Position numbers and translations under genes: made by a program
Notes under the pieces: model-generated
Databases searched by the model: none
Told to the model about the DNA's origin: nothing
The model's input: only the letters and a program-made list of their open reading frames with translations
Shown here: positions 53,019 to 64,000 of the stretch, piece by piece
How positions within the stretch are numbered: the first letter of the stretch is position 1
How the letters are laid out: the number at the start of each line of letters is the position of its first letter
Assembly (NCBI RefSeq): GCF_022539505.1
Contig: NC_061513.1
Coordinates: 179,148,017-179,212,016, forward strand
Length of the DNA: 64,000 nt
Direction: 5' to 3'
Source of the DNA: Lolium rigidum
Lineage: Eukaryota; Streptophyta; Magnoliopsida; Poales; Poaceae

Positions 53019-54618
53019 TGATACGTCCCAAACGTATCTATAATTTCTTATGTTCCATGCTACTTTTATGATGATACTCACATGTTTTATACACATTATA
53101 TGTCATTATTATGCATTTTCCGGCACTAACCTATTGACGAGATGCCGAAGAGCCAGTTGCTGTTTTCTGCTGTTTTTGGTTTCAGAAATCCTAGTAAGGA
53201 AATATTCTCGGAATTGGACGAAATCAACGCCAGGGTCCTATTTTTCCACGAATCTTCCAGAAGACCGGAGGGCTTACGAAGTGGGGCCACGAGGTGGCGC
53301 CACACTAGGGCGGCGCGGCCCAAGCCTTGGCCGTGCCGGCCTGGCGTGTGGGGGCCCTCGTGTGGCCCCCTGAGCTGCCCTTCCGCCTACATATAGTCTT
53401 CGTCGCGAAACCCCCAGTACCGAGAGCCACGATACGGAAAACCTTCCAGAGACGCCGCCGCCGCCAATCCCATCTCGGGGGATTCAGGAAATCGCCTCCG
53501 GCACCCTGCCGGAGAGGGAGATCATCTCCCGGAGGTCTCTTCATCGCCATGATCGCCTCCGGATCGATGTGTGAGTAGTTCACCCCTGGACTATGGGTCC
53601 ATAGCAGTAGCTAGATGGTTGTCTTCTCTTCATTGTGCTATCATGTTAGATCTTGTGAGCTGCCTATCATGATCAAGATCATCTATTTGTAATCCTACAT
53701 GTTGTGTTTTTTGGGATCCGAGGAATATTGAATACTATGTCAAGTTGATTATCAATCTATCATATATGTTATTTATGTTCTTGCATGCTCTCCGTTGCTA
53801 GTAGAGGCTCTGGCCAAGTTGATACTTGTGACTCCAAGAGGGAGTATTTATGCTCGATAGTGGGTTCATGCCTCCATTAAATGCGGGACGATGTGACGAA
53901 AGTTCTAAGGTTGTGGATGTGCTCGTTGCTACTAGGGATAAAACATCGATGCTTTGTCTAAGGATATTTGTGTTGATTACATTACGCACCATACTTAATG
54001 CAATTGTCTCGTTGTTTACAACTTAATACTCGGAGGGGGTTCGGATGATAACCTCGAAGGTGGACTTTTAGGCATAGATGCATGCTCGGATAGCGGTCTA
54101 TGTACTTTGTCGTAATGCCCCGATTAAATCTCATAGTACTCATCATGATATATGTATGTGCATTGTTATGCCTTCTTTATTTGTCAATTGCCCAACTGTA
54201 ATTTGTTCACCCAACATCTGCTATCTTATGGGAGAGACACCGCTAGTGAACTGTGGACCCCGGTCCTATTCTTTACATCTGAAATACAAACTGCTGCAAT
54301 TGTTCTTTACTGTTCTTTGCAAACAACCATCATCATCCACACTATACATTTAATCCTTTGTTTACAGCAAGCCGGTGAGATTGACAACCTCGCTGTTACG
54401 TTGGGGCAAAGTTCTGTGATTGTGTTGTGCAGGTCCACGTTGGCGCCGGAATCCCTGGTGTTGCGCTGCACTACAATCCTCTGCCATCAACCTTCAACGT
54501 GCTTCTTGGCTCCTCCTGGTTTGATAAACCTTGGTTTCTTTCTGAGGGAAAACTTGCTACTGTGCGCATCACACCTTCCTCTTGGGGTTCCCAACGGACG
54601 TGTCAACTACACGCATCA
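53019..54618 (+). repeat. 5' LTR of element F (type IIb)
   Basis: 1600 bp, TGATACGTCCC...CGCATCA, the intact counterpart of the truncated LTR at 11719-12651. TACATATAG near 53388 is the TATA-like position. The many short frames in it are shared LTR text. Confidence 0.9.
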
Positions 54619-54773
54619 AGCATTTTTTCTGGCGCCGTTGCCGGGGAGATCAAGACACGCTGCAAGGGGAGTCTTCCACTTCCAATCTCTTTACTTTGTT
54701 TTTGTCTTGCTTTATTTTATTTACTACTTTGTTTGCTGCATTATATCAAAACACAAAAAAATTAGTTGCTAGC
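53019..54773 (+). mobile_element. Athila-type element F, 5' LTR and leader only
   Basis: LTR 53019-54618 (type IIb), an Asp-tRNA primer-binding site at 54630 (TGGCGCCGTTGCCGGGGA), and then about 130 bp of leader until the Fatima-like insertion at 54774 (candidate target duplication CTAGC, 54769-54773). The continuation is not in the window. Confidence 0.85.
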
Positions 54774-55315
54774 TGACGTGGGCACTACCCTTCGGGTAAC
54801 CCACATTACCCTATCCTGTATTGACTAATTGGATGCCCATGAAGACACCTGAAGGCGAGATGGGCCACCAGGACGGCGCACCAGAAGGTTCCTTGACGGG
54901 CAAGACAAGGAAGCGATCGAACAAGGAAAGATCGGATCTAAAACTACTGTAAACCTAGTCGTACTCGGTGAGACCTCTAGAGACCTATCCTCCTATATAA
55001 AGGCCAGGAGAGGGGCTGCCGAGGGACACGATCAATCTTAGCAATCTTAGCCAACAAAAGCTCAGAGCTAGGTCACCTTAGTAATAGCCATCTCGACGAG
55101 ATCTCAGCCGAACTATTCGGCACCCCATTGTAACCCATTATCATCATAATCAAGAACAGACAGGCAGGACGTAAGGGTTTTACCTCATCGAGGGCCCCGA
55201 ACCTGGGTAAATCGCTCTCCCCGCTTGTCTGTGAACCGATGTCTCGTGTCAGCTTGCAGGATTCCATCAACCCTAAGCCCCTATCGGAGGGCATTGGCGA
55301 GGAGTATCCTCGACA
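54774..55315 (+). repeat. 5' LTR of element H
   Basis: 542 bp with TATA box CTATATAAAGG at 54993-55003, about 220 bp into the LTR. Confidence 0.88.
54993..55003 (+). promoter_or_regulatory. TATA box of element H
   Basis: CTATATAAAGG in a pyrimidine-rich context. Strong match to the plant TATA consensus. Confidence 0.65.
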
Positions 55316-55373
55316 ATTGGCGCCGTCTGTGGGGAGCCTGTCGGCACAAGGCAAGTCATCGGCAGTACCAGTC

Positions 55374-56138
55374 ATGTCCGCGGCGTTCTTACTCGAATCG
55401 CCAACGCCAGCAGAGTCAATAGATCCGATCCGCTGCGGGTCCTTCGAGTTCGTGCCACACCGCGAAGTACTTCACCCAAACTCTATGGCATCATCTCATG
55501 ACGCGGAGGCTGTTTTCGCTGGCGTCCACTTCGTCATCGATTCCGGAGGTTTCCTTCGCCTCCCTAGGGCCGGTGCGTCCGACTCAAAGGCCGTACCTCC
55601 GGAGGGTGTCCCTTCAGCGGCAACCCTAAAAATCTCGCCCAGAAGCATACAAGGGAGCGACCGAGGGAATCTCGACACCACGGCTGGACAAAGAAAGAGA
55701 CGAAGAAGCTCACACCGTGAGGAGGAAGGCAGAACAGCAGTTCATCCTCAACAGTTCGAGCAAGGATGCCACGACACATCGGCAATCAGGGGCCGCACCC
55801 GTTCTCCGTATCTTTCGGCTACAGAGCAACTCGAGGCGCCATGTTACCTCCACTCATACTTCGATCCAAAGTATGGTCGGGAGAAATCCAGTCATTTGTT
55901 GAGGAACTGCCAACACTTCCTAGAGATTCGACAGTTCTGTGATGATCTTAGAGCCGAAGCAATATCAAGAGTTCACATGATGGAGGAGAAGGCAAGGTCC
56001 TACAACCATCCGCCAGAACCGTATGTACCAGAACCATACGAGCCAATGGAAAAAGATGAATATGTACCAGCCGAAGTATTCCCAACACTATGTGGACAAA
56101 TCAGCATGATCCATAAAACCAGCTTTTCGAAGAGATAA
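55374..56138 (+). pseudogene. Gag remnant of element H
   Basis: I start it at the ATG at 55374 (MSAAFLLESP), the first inside the internal region. The frame is also open upstream into the LTR. It encodes a Ser/Glu/Arg-rich N-terminal part and the C-terminal gag segment CYLHSYFDPKYGREKSSHLLRNC, which normally follows the capsid. The capsid core expected between them is missing, so gag carries a large deletion. The frame stops at 56138, out of frame with pol. Confidence 0.65.
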
Positions 56139-56311
56139 ATCAAGAAGTTCTCCCGAGAAGTAAAATATGCGGAAGTCGCCATGGTTGATATGCCGGATTT
56201 CACCGACTGGTCAGAACAAAGCATCACTTTTAGCCGGGCAGATCACCCGAAAGCTGTCCCAAGGCCCGGCACGCGGCCCTTGTCCTTGAAGCACAAATTG
56301 GAGGGTACAGT

Positions 56312-59300
56312 ATGGGCAACGTATTCATGGATGGAGGAAGCGGCTTGAACCTACTATTCGCCAGCACAATGAGAGCAATGGGTTTAACTGTCGACATGCT
56401 AAGAGAATCTGACACAGGGTTCCACGGCATTATACCGACTCGACCCGCTTACTCGCTAGGCAAAACATCATTGGACGTAGTCTTCGGCATGCCCAGTAAT
56501 TTCAGGAAAGAAAAGATCGAGTTCGAGGTAGTCGACTGGGAATCTCAGTACCACGCCATCCTCGGCAGGCCTGTGTTTGCTAAATTCATGGCCGTGCCTC
56601 ATTATGCATACTTGAAACTGAAGATTCCAGGCAACAACGGGACCCCAATAACCGTTCACGGCAGCTTCGCTCGATCAGACAACTGCGACAGGGAATTCCA
56701 GAAGATCGCTTCGAAGTTTGGAGCCAAGGAAGAACTCAACGCGATCAATACCGTCACAGACCACACACAACCACCAGCCGACAATCGAAACGTAAGATCC
56801 GATGAGTTCGATGCTGCAAAGGAAACTAAGAAGCTGCAGGTGCACCCTACTGATCCGAAGAAGACGGTCAATACTTCGGCTGACCTCACTGACGCATAGG
56901 AAAGTGCGCTCATTGAGTTCCTCCGTGAGCGCTGGGAGATATTTGCATGGGAAACATCCGACATGCCAGGTATCCCCAGGGAACTCGCTGAGCACGCCCT
57001 AAATGTTGACCCAACAGCCAAACCAGTGCAACAATCAATGCGACGATTTTATGAACCAAAGAGAAGAGCAATTGGCGAAGAAGTTAATCGGCTCCGCAAG
57101 GCAGGATTTATTCGGGAGCTTAAGGAATCTGAGTGGGTGGCCAATCCCGTCATGGTGCCAAAGAAGGACACAACCGCCCTCCGCATGTGCATCGATTACA
57201 CCAGCCTTAACAAGCACTGCCCGAAAGATCATTTCCCACTGCCTCGAATAGACCAGATAGTCGACTCCACAGCCGGGTGCGACCGTCTCTCTTTCCTCGT
57301 TGCATACTCCGGGTACAATCAGATTAAGTTGAAGAAGGAAGACCAGGAGCTAACCGCGTTCATCACTCCGCACGGCGTTTTCTGCTACAACGTCATGACC
57401 TTCGGGTTGAAAAATGCAGGAGCTACTTACCAACGCTGCATGCAAGCTTGCCTCGCGGAGCAGATTGGAAGAAATATTGAAGTTTACATCGACGACATCG
57501 TGGTGAAAACGAAGCACGCAGCCACACTCATCGATGACTTACGGGAAACCTTCGACAATCTGGATAGATACAAAATCAAGTTGAATCCCAAAAAATGCTT
57601 CTTCGGAGTGCCGGGAGGACAAGTACTTGGGTACTTCATATCAGCCAGAGGAATCGAAGCCAATCCCTCAAAGATCAAAGCTATTCTTGATATGGAGCCG
57701 CCAAAGAATCCGCACCAAGTGCAGCAGTTGGCAGGCCGGCTAGCAGCACTTAGCAGGTTCATTGCAAAGCTAGGGGAGAAAGCTTTGACCTTCTACAACC
57801 TGATGAAAAAGTCGGAAAAATTCGAGTGAACAAAGGAGGCACAGGAATCCTTTGACAACTTGAAGAAAATCTTATCGACCTCCCCAGTGCTCGTGACTCC
57901 GCGCGAGAAGGAGACGTTGCTCATGTACATAGCTGCAACAACACAAGTCTTCAGCAGCGTTTTAGTTGTCGAACGAGAGGAAGCAGGGAGAGTTCATGGT
58001 GTGCAGAGGCCCGTTTATTACCTCAGCGAAGTGCTCACTCCTGCAAGGCAGAGGTATCCCCATCACCGAAGGCTGGCGTATGCGATATGGCGGTCGGCTC
58101 GCAAGTTGCGGCACTACTTCACGGAGCACCCGATTAAAGTTGTAAGCGAAGCACCCCTGAAGAGCATAATGACCAATCCGGAAGCCACGGGTGGAGTATC
58201 CCAATGGGCTATCGAACTAGCGCCACATGACATAACTTACGTTAATCGAACGGCGATAAAATCCCAAATCCTCCCAGATTTCGTGGCAGATTGGATCCAA
58301 TCACAGACGCCGGCAGTACCCGACATGTCAGGGTCATGGATAATGTACTTCGATGGGTCAAAACGGAGTACATGTGCAGGAGCAGGAGTGGTGCTGCTGA
58401 TATCACCGCAGGGAGATAAGATGAAGTATATACTGCGTATGAATTTCTCTCTGCCGACAAACAACGAAGCAGAATATGAAGCGCTGTTGCACGGAATGAA
58501 AATGGCAAAGGCGTGTGGTGCTACTCGTCTGGAGATCTACGGAGACTCAAACTTGGTGGTGCAACAGTCGATGAACCTATGCGACGCAGTCAGCGACAAC
58601 ATGATCGCCTACCGGTGGCTGTATCAGAATATGGAAGCTAATTTCGAAGGATGCGAGCTCAAACAAATCGGCAGAGCTAGTAATGAGGAAGCCAACACTT
58701 TGGCAAACATCGGGTCCACATGCTCCCCCGTCCCAGACGGAGTGTTTTACGAAGTGATCACTCAACGATCGATAAAAGAAAAGACGTCGGCACCTCCAAA
58801 ATCATCGGCTGATGAATTAGAGGCAAGCTCACAGCAAACTCCTTCGGCTGAAGAATCTCCAACTCCTCCTGCCGAACAAGTCCTCCTCCTCGAGCCACTA
58901 TGGACCAAACCGTTCCTAGCGTATCTGACAAAGCAAGAGCTGCCAGAAGACTCTGTGGAAGCTAGGCGAATCGTCAGACGCTCAAAGGCCTTCACCGTAA
59001 TAAATGGTGAGATTTACAAGCGTAGCATCTCAGGGATCTTCCAAAGGTGCATCGCCATTGACGATGTAAAAGCACTGTTGCGTGAGATACACGAAGGAAC
59101 CTGCGGGCATCATGCAGGGAGCAGGGCCCTTGTGGCAAAAGCCTTTAGTGCAGGATTTTACTGGCCAACGGCAGCGTCGGATGCTAGGGATCTAGTCGTG
59201 AAGTGCGATCCCTGCCAACGTTTTTCACCAAAACCACACGCTCCTGCAACAGACCTAATGACAATACCCTTGGCATGGCCTTTCGCTCAATGGGGACTCG

Positions 59301-59432
59301 ATCAAGTTGGACCGCTGCCAAGATCGTCACCCAGAGGACACACGTACTTATTGGTTGCAGTCGACAAATTCACTAAGTGGATCGAGGCAGTACCTGTGCG
59401 AAACCAAAAAGCTGAAACATTGGTTCAATTCT
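56312..59432 (+). pseudogene. Pol of element H (protease, RT, RNase H, integrase), two stops, cut in integrase
   Basis: One continuous frame. Protease: active-site region MDGGSGLNLL and ILGRPVFAKF (about 56327-56590). TAG at 56897-56899. RT: motif A reads SFLVAYSGY, so the first catalytic Asp is Val (codon 57289-57300 region), while VYIDDIVVKT keeps the second pair. TGA at 57827-57829 follows KSEKFE, where Trp is usual. RNase H: YFDGSKRS, NNEAEYEAL, EIYGDSN. Integrase: GHHAGSRALV and CDPCQRF zinc region, first Asp in GLDQVGPLP; the second Asp and Glu are lost to the insertion at 59433. Both stops fit C-to-T or G-to-A changes. It is inactive. Confidence 0.9.
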
Positions 59433-61146
59433 TGATACGTCTCCGACGTATCGATAATTTCTTATGTTCCATGCCACATTATTGATGATATCTACATGTT
59501 TTATACACATTATATGTCATATTTATGCGTTTTCCGGAACTAACCTATTGATGAGATGCCGAAGGGTCAGTTCCTGTTTTCTGCTGTTTTTGGTTCCAGA
59601 AATCCTAGTAAGGAAATATTCTCGGAATCAGACGAAATCAAGGCCCAGCATCCTATTTTTCCACGAAGCTTCCAGAACACCCGAGAGTCGCCAGAGGGGG
59701 GCCACTGGGCCCCCAGACGATATCCCGGCGTGGCCTAGGGGGGGGGGGCGCCCCCCTAGCGTGTCACCGCCTCGTTGACCTTCTGACGTCGCCTCTTCGC
59801 CTATAAAAAGGTCCCTGACCTAAAACCTCGATACGGAAAAAAGCCACGGTACGAGAAACCTTCCAGAGCCGCCGCCATCGCGAAGCCAAGATCTGGGGGA
59901 CAGGAGTCTCTGTTCCGGCACGCCGCCGGGACGGGGAAGTGCCCCCGGAAGGCTTCTCCATCGACACCACCGCCATCTCCATCAACGCTGCTTGTCTCCC
60001 ATGAGGAGGGAGTAGTTCTCCATCGAGGCTCGGGGCTGTACCGGTAGCTATGTGGTTAATCTCTCTCCTATGTGCTTCAATACAATAATTTCATGAGCTG
60101 CCTTACATGATTGAGATTCATATGATGATGCTTGTAATCTTGATGTCATTATGTTAGTCAAGTGGGTTTTACTTATGTGATCTCCGGAGACTCCTTGTCC
60201 CACGTGTGTAAAGGTGACAGTGTGTGCACCGTGTGGGTCTCTTAGGCTATATTTCACAGAATACTTATTCACGGTTATGAATGGCATAGTGAAGTGCTTA
60301 TTTATATCTCTTTATGATTGCAATGTGTTTTGTATCACAATTTATCTATGTGCTACTCTAGTGATGTTATTAAAGTAGTTTTATTCCTCCCTGCACGGTG
60401 TAATGGTGACAGTGTGTGCATCCGTGTTAGTACTTGGCGTAGGCTATGATTATGATCTCTTGGAGATTATGAAGTTAACTATTGCTACGATAGTATTGAT
60501 GTGATCTATTCCTCCTACATAGTGTGAAGGTGACAGTGTGCATGCTATGTTAGTACTTGGTTTAGTCGTGTTGATCTTTCATGCACTCTAAGGTTATTTA
60601 AATATGAACATTGAATATTGTGGAGCTTGTTAACTCCGGCATTGAGGGTTCGTGTAATCCTACGCAATGGTGTTCATCATCCAACAAGAGTGTAGAGTAT
60701 GCATTTATCTATTCTGTTATGTGATCAAAGTTGAGAGTGTCCACTAGTGAAAGTCTAATCCCTAGGCCTTGTTCCTAAATATCGCTACCGCTGCTTGTTT
60801 ACTGTTTTACTTGCGTTACTACTTGCTGCGTTACTACTTGCTTGTTTACTTGTCCCGGGCAAAGCACTTTTACGGTGCCGTTGCCACTTGCTCATACTTA
60901 TTTATACCACCTGTATTTCACTATCTCTTCGCCGAACTAGTGCACCTATTAGGTGTGTTGGGGACACAAGAGACTTCTTGCTTTGTGGTTGCGGGGTTGC
61001 ATGAGAGGGATATATTTGACCTCTTCCTCCCCGAGTTCGATAAACCTTGGGTGATCCACTTAAGGGAAACTTGCTTGCTGTTCTACAAACCTCTGCTCTT
61101 GGAGGCCCAACACTGTCTACAAGAATAGAAGCTCCCGTAGACATCA
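59433..61146 (+). repeat. 5' LTR of element G (type I)
   Basis: 1714 bp, TGATACGTCTCCGACG...GTAGACATCA. TATA box CTATAAAAAG at 59801-59810. Relative of the LTR at 8516-9943. Confidence 0.9.
59801..59810 (+). promoter_or_regulatory. TATA box of element G
   Basis: CTATAAAAAG, about 370 bp into the LTR. Confidence 0.6.
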
Positions 61147-61307
61147 AGCTATTTTACGGCGCCGTTGCCGGGGAGGAAAGGTAAAAAGGTACTCACACTC
61201 CGGATCTCGGCTACTAAGCTATTTTCGCCGTTGTAAGTACTCGAAGCTATTTCCTTTAGATCCTGCAATTGCATCTTTTTGTTTCTTGTTTACACTAGTT
61301 AGGCATA

Positions 61308-62054
61308 ATGGACAACAATGAGCTTCTTATTCTATTTGCTGATTTAAGATATGGATGGTTTGATGCGAAAATTAAAAAACATATGGAACCTTATTTGCAT
61401 GCTGGTAGTAATATTAGTATGAACGCTTTGAACACCATTGTTGCTAATGATATGGAAAATTCTAAGCTTGGGGAAGCTGGCTTTGATGAGCATGATATTT
61501 TTAGTCCCCCAAGCATTGAGGAGAAAATTTTCTTTGATGATACTTTGCCTCCCATATATGATGATTATAATGATAGTGGTCTTTTGGTGCCACCTACTAT
61601 GGAGAGTAAATTTTGTTGTGATTATACTATGCCTCCTACACTTGATGAGAATAATAATAATGATAGCTACTTTGTTGAATTTGCTCCCACTACAACTAAT
61701 AAAATTGATTATGCCTATGTGGAGAGTAATAATTTTATGCATGAGACTCATGATAAGAATGCTTTATGTGATAGTTATATTGTTGAGTTTGCTCATGATG
61801 CTACTGAAAGTTATTATGAGACAGGAAAATATGGTTGTAGAAATTTTCATGTTACTAAAATGCCTCTCTATGTGCTGAAATTTTTGAAGCTACACTTGTT
61901 TTATCTTCCTATGCTTGTTACTTTGCTCTTCATGAACTTGTTTATTTATAAGATTCCTATGCATAGGAAGCATGTTAGACTTAAATTTGTTTTGAATTTG
62001 CCTCTTGATGCTCTCTTTTGCTTCAACTACTATTTCTTGCGAGTGCATCATTAA
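61308..62054 (+). CDS. Orphan acidic ORF of element G with a possible C-terminal membrane segment
   Basis: Intact 248-codon frame from ATG 61308 (MDNNELLILF) to TAA. The first ~170 residues are acidic and Asn/Asp/Tyr-rich, with internal repeats: FFDDTLPPIYDDYND echoes CCDYTMPPTLDENNN, and DSYFVEFA echoes DSYIVEFA. The last ~60 residues are basic and hydrophobic, with FYLPMLVTLLFMNLFIY (about residues 198-214) long enough to span a membrane. No gag, zinc knuckle, protease or polymerase motif is present. It takes the place of gag-pol in a non-autonomous element. I do not recognise a function; Athila relatives can carry envelope-like ORFs with membrane segments, but I see nothing that proves a link. 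Confidence 0.6.
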   Translation: MDNNELLILFADLRYGWFDAKIKKHMEPYLHAGSNISMNALNTIVANDMENSKLGEAGFDEHDIFSPPSIEEKIFFDDTLPPIYDDYNDSGLLVPPTMESKFCCDYTMPPTLDENNNNDSYFVEFAPTTTNKIDYAYVESNNFMHETHDKNALCDSYIVEFAHDATESYYETGKYGCRNFHVTKMPLYVLKFLKLHLFYLPMLVTLLFMNLFIYKIPMHRKHVRLKFVLNLPLDALFCFNYYFLRVHH

Positions 62055-64000
62055 AACTGCTGAGCCCATCTTAATGGCTATAAAGAAAGAACTTCTTGGG
62101 AGATAACCCATGTGTTTATTTTGCTACAGTATTTTTATTTTGTATTTGTGTCTTGGAAGTTGTTTACTACTGTAGCAACCTCTTCTTACCTTAGTTTTGT
62201 GTTTTGTTGTGCCAAGTAAAGTCTTTGATAGTAAAGTGAATACTAGATTTGGATTACTGCGCAAAAACAGATTTCTTTGCTGTCACGAATCTGGGTCTAA
62301 TTCTCTGTAGGTAACTCAGAAAATTAAGCCAATTTACGTGAGTGATCCTCAGATATGTACGCAACTTTCATTCAATTTGGGCATTTTCATTTGAGCAAGT
62401 CTGGTGCCTCAATAAAATCCATCTTTACGGACTGTTCTGTTTTGACAGATTCTGCCTTTTATTTCGCATTGCCTCTTTTGCTATGTTGGATGAATTTCTT
62501 TGATCCATTAATGTCCAGTAGCTTTATGCAATGTTCATAAGTGTTAAGAATGATTGTGTCACCTCTGAACATGTTAATTTTTATTGTGCACTAACCCTCT
62601 AATGAGTTGTTTCGAGTTTGGTGTGGAGGAAGTTTTCAAGGGTCAAGAGAGGAGGATGATATACTATGATCAAGAAGAGTGAAAGCTCTAAGCTTGGGGA
62701 TGCCCCGGTGGTTCACCCCTGCATATTTCAAGAAGACTCAAGCATCTAAGCTTGGGGATGCCCAAGGCATCCCCTTCTTCATCGACAAATTATCAGGTTC
62801 CTTCTCTTGAAACTATATTTTTATTCGGTCACATCTTATGTACTTTACTTGGAGCGTCTGTGTGTTTTTGTTTTTTGTTTTTGTTTGAAGAAATTCTTGT
62901 GTGGGAGAGAGACACGCTCCGCTGGTTCGTATGAACACATGTGTTCTTAGCTTTTAATGTTCATGGCGAAGGTTGAAACTTCTTCGTTAAATTGTTATAT
63001 GGTTGGAATTGGGAAATGCTACATGTAGTAACTCTAAAATGTCTTGAATAATTTGATACTTGGCAATTATTGTGCTCATGTTTAAGCTCTTGCATCATAT
63101 ACTTTGCACCCATTAATGAAGAAATACATAGAGCTTGCTAAAATTTGGTTTGCATATTTGGTCTCTCTAAAGTCTAGATAATTTCTAGTATTGAGTTTTG
63201 AACAACAAGGAAGACGGTGTAGAGTCTTATAATGTTTACAATATGTCTTTTATGTGAGTTTTTCTGCACCGGTTCATCCTTGTGTTTGTTTCAAATAACC
63301 TTGCTAGCCTAAACCTTGTATCGAGAGGGAATACTTCTCATGCATCCAAAATCCTTGAGCCAACCACTATGCCATTTGTGTCCACCATACCTACCTACTA
63401 CATGGTATTTCTCCGCCATTCCAAAGTAAATTGCTTGAGTGCTACCTTTAAATTTCCATCATTCGCCTTTGCAATATATAGCTTATGGGACAAATAGCTT
63501 AAAAACTATTGTGGTATTGAATATGTACTTATGCACTTTATCTCTTATTAAGTTGCTTGTTGTGCGATAATCATGTTCCTGGGGACGCCATCAACTCTTT
63601 GTTGAATATCATGTGAGTTGCTATGCATGTCCGTCTTGTCTGAAGTAAGAGAGATCTACCACCTTAATGGTTGGAGCATGCATATTGTTAGAGAAGAACA
63701 TTGGGCCGCTAACTAAAGCCATGAATCATGGTGGAAGTTTCAGTTTTGGACATATATCCTCAATCTCATATGAGAACACTAATTGTTGCTACATGCTTAT
63801 GCATTAAAGAGGAGTCCATTATCTCGTTGTCTATGTTGTCCCGGTATGGATGTCTAAGTTGAGAATAATCAAAAGCGAGAAATACAAAATGCGAGCTTTC
63901 TCCTTAGACCTTTGTACAGGCGGCATAGAGGTACCCCTTTGTGACACTTGGTTAAAACATGTGTATTGCGATGATCCCGGTAGTCCAAGCTAATTAGGAC
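62055..64000 (+). other. 3' non-coding domain of element G
   Basis: Homologous to 46764-48800 and, reversed, to 19782-21157. It includes the GGGGATGCC-CAA-GGCATCCCC hairpin at about 62754-62776 flanked by TCTAAGCTT and TTCTTCATCGACAA. No gene is seen; it continues beyond the window. Confidence 0.75.

Larger units (their letters stand above)
54774..59432 (+). mobile_element. Fatima-like Gypsy element H, 5' LTR to integrase
   Basis: LTR 54774-55315 (542 bp, TGACGTGGGCACTACC...CTCGACA), primer-binding site ATTGGCGCCGTCTGTGGGGA right behind it, gag remnant, then protease, RT, RNase H and integrase in one frame with two stops. It is cut inside integrase at 59433 by an Athila-type LTR (preceding bases ATTCT). 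It closely resembles element A. Confidence 0.9.
59433..64000 (+). mobile_element. Athila-type element G (type I LTR), 5' part, runs off the window
   Basis: LTR 59433-61146, primer-binding site CGGCGCCGTTGCCGGGGA at about 61157-61174 (first base changed from the usual T), one 248-codon ORF, then the conserved 3' non-coding domain to the window end. No gag, protease or polymerase similarity is seen. Confidence 0.85.

Overview
The window is intergenic, transposon-packed nuclear DNA of a grass, almost certainly a Triticeae species (wheat, barley, Aegilops or rye type). I base this on families I recognise by eye: an Angela/BARE-1/WIS-type Copia element, several Athila-lineage (Sabrina/WHAM-like) Gypsy elements whose LTRs start TGATACGTC, a Fatima-like Gypsy element, a CACTA element, PIF/Harbinger elements and Stowaway-type MITEs. 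I see no bacterial-style operon, tRNA, rRNA or CRISPR, and no convincing single-copy host gene. Family names come from memory of LTR starts, primer-binding sites and protein motifs, not from a search.

Left block (1-19681). Positions 1-3238 are the 3' part of a CACTA element with a ~200-bp hairpin-bearing tandem array, a ~600-bp foldback inside that array, and a subterminal GTGGCGCAC palindrome cluster. A truncated minus-strand Tat-lineage Gypsy follows (3239-8515). It has a decayed pol, a ~110-bp tandem array, and a decayed intron-containing gene on the opposite strand. It is cut by an Athila-type element (8516-11718), which is cut by another LTR (11719-12651), which is cut by an Angela-type Copia element (12652-19681). 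A 100-N gap (19682-19781) removes that element's 5' LTR.

Middle (19782-35123). A minus-strand non-autonomous Athila-type element (to 23899) has a duplicated primer-binding segment and a protease-like ORF without a recognisable catalytic motif. After it comes the most gene-like stretch: an LTR fragment, the 3' end of one Harbinger element, a Stowaway MITE, a complete but broken autonomous Harbinger (26539-28641, 3-bp target duplication), a foldback element, another MITE, a palindromic minisatellite, and a non-autonomous Harbinger carrying a coiled-coil protein gene (32950-34674). Three minus-strand poly(A) retroposon tails lie in this stretch.

Right block (35124-64000). A chromovirus whose LTR encodes the tail of its own pol (35124-36135, resuming at 50992) is split by an Athila-type element (36136-50986, target duplication CTATC). 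That element is itself split by a young non-autonomous Gypsy element (38071-46156, target duplication CCTCC). The chromovirus gag is then cut by another Athila-type element (53019), which is cut by the Fatima-like element (54774), which is cut by a last Athila-type element (59433) running off the window.

The most interesting object is in the young non-autonomous Gypsy. It has no polymerase, but on its minus strand it carries a five-exon gene for a plant mobile domain (PMD) protein. All four GT-AG introns are 72-92 nt and phase 0. The reading frame is 969 codons with one internal stop. A decayed, also spliced, coiled-coil gene occupies the corresponding antisense position in the other Tat-type element at 3241-4467.
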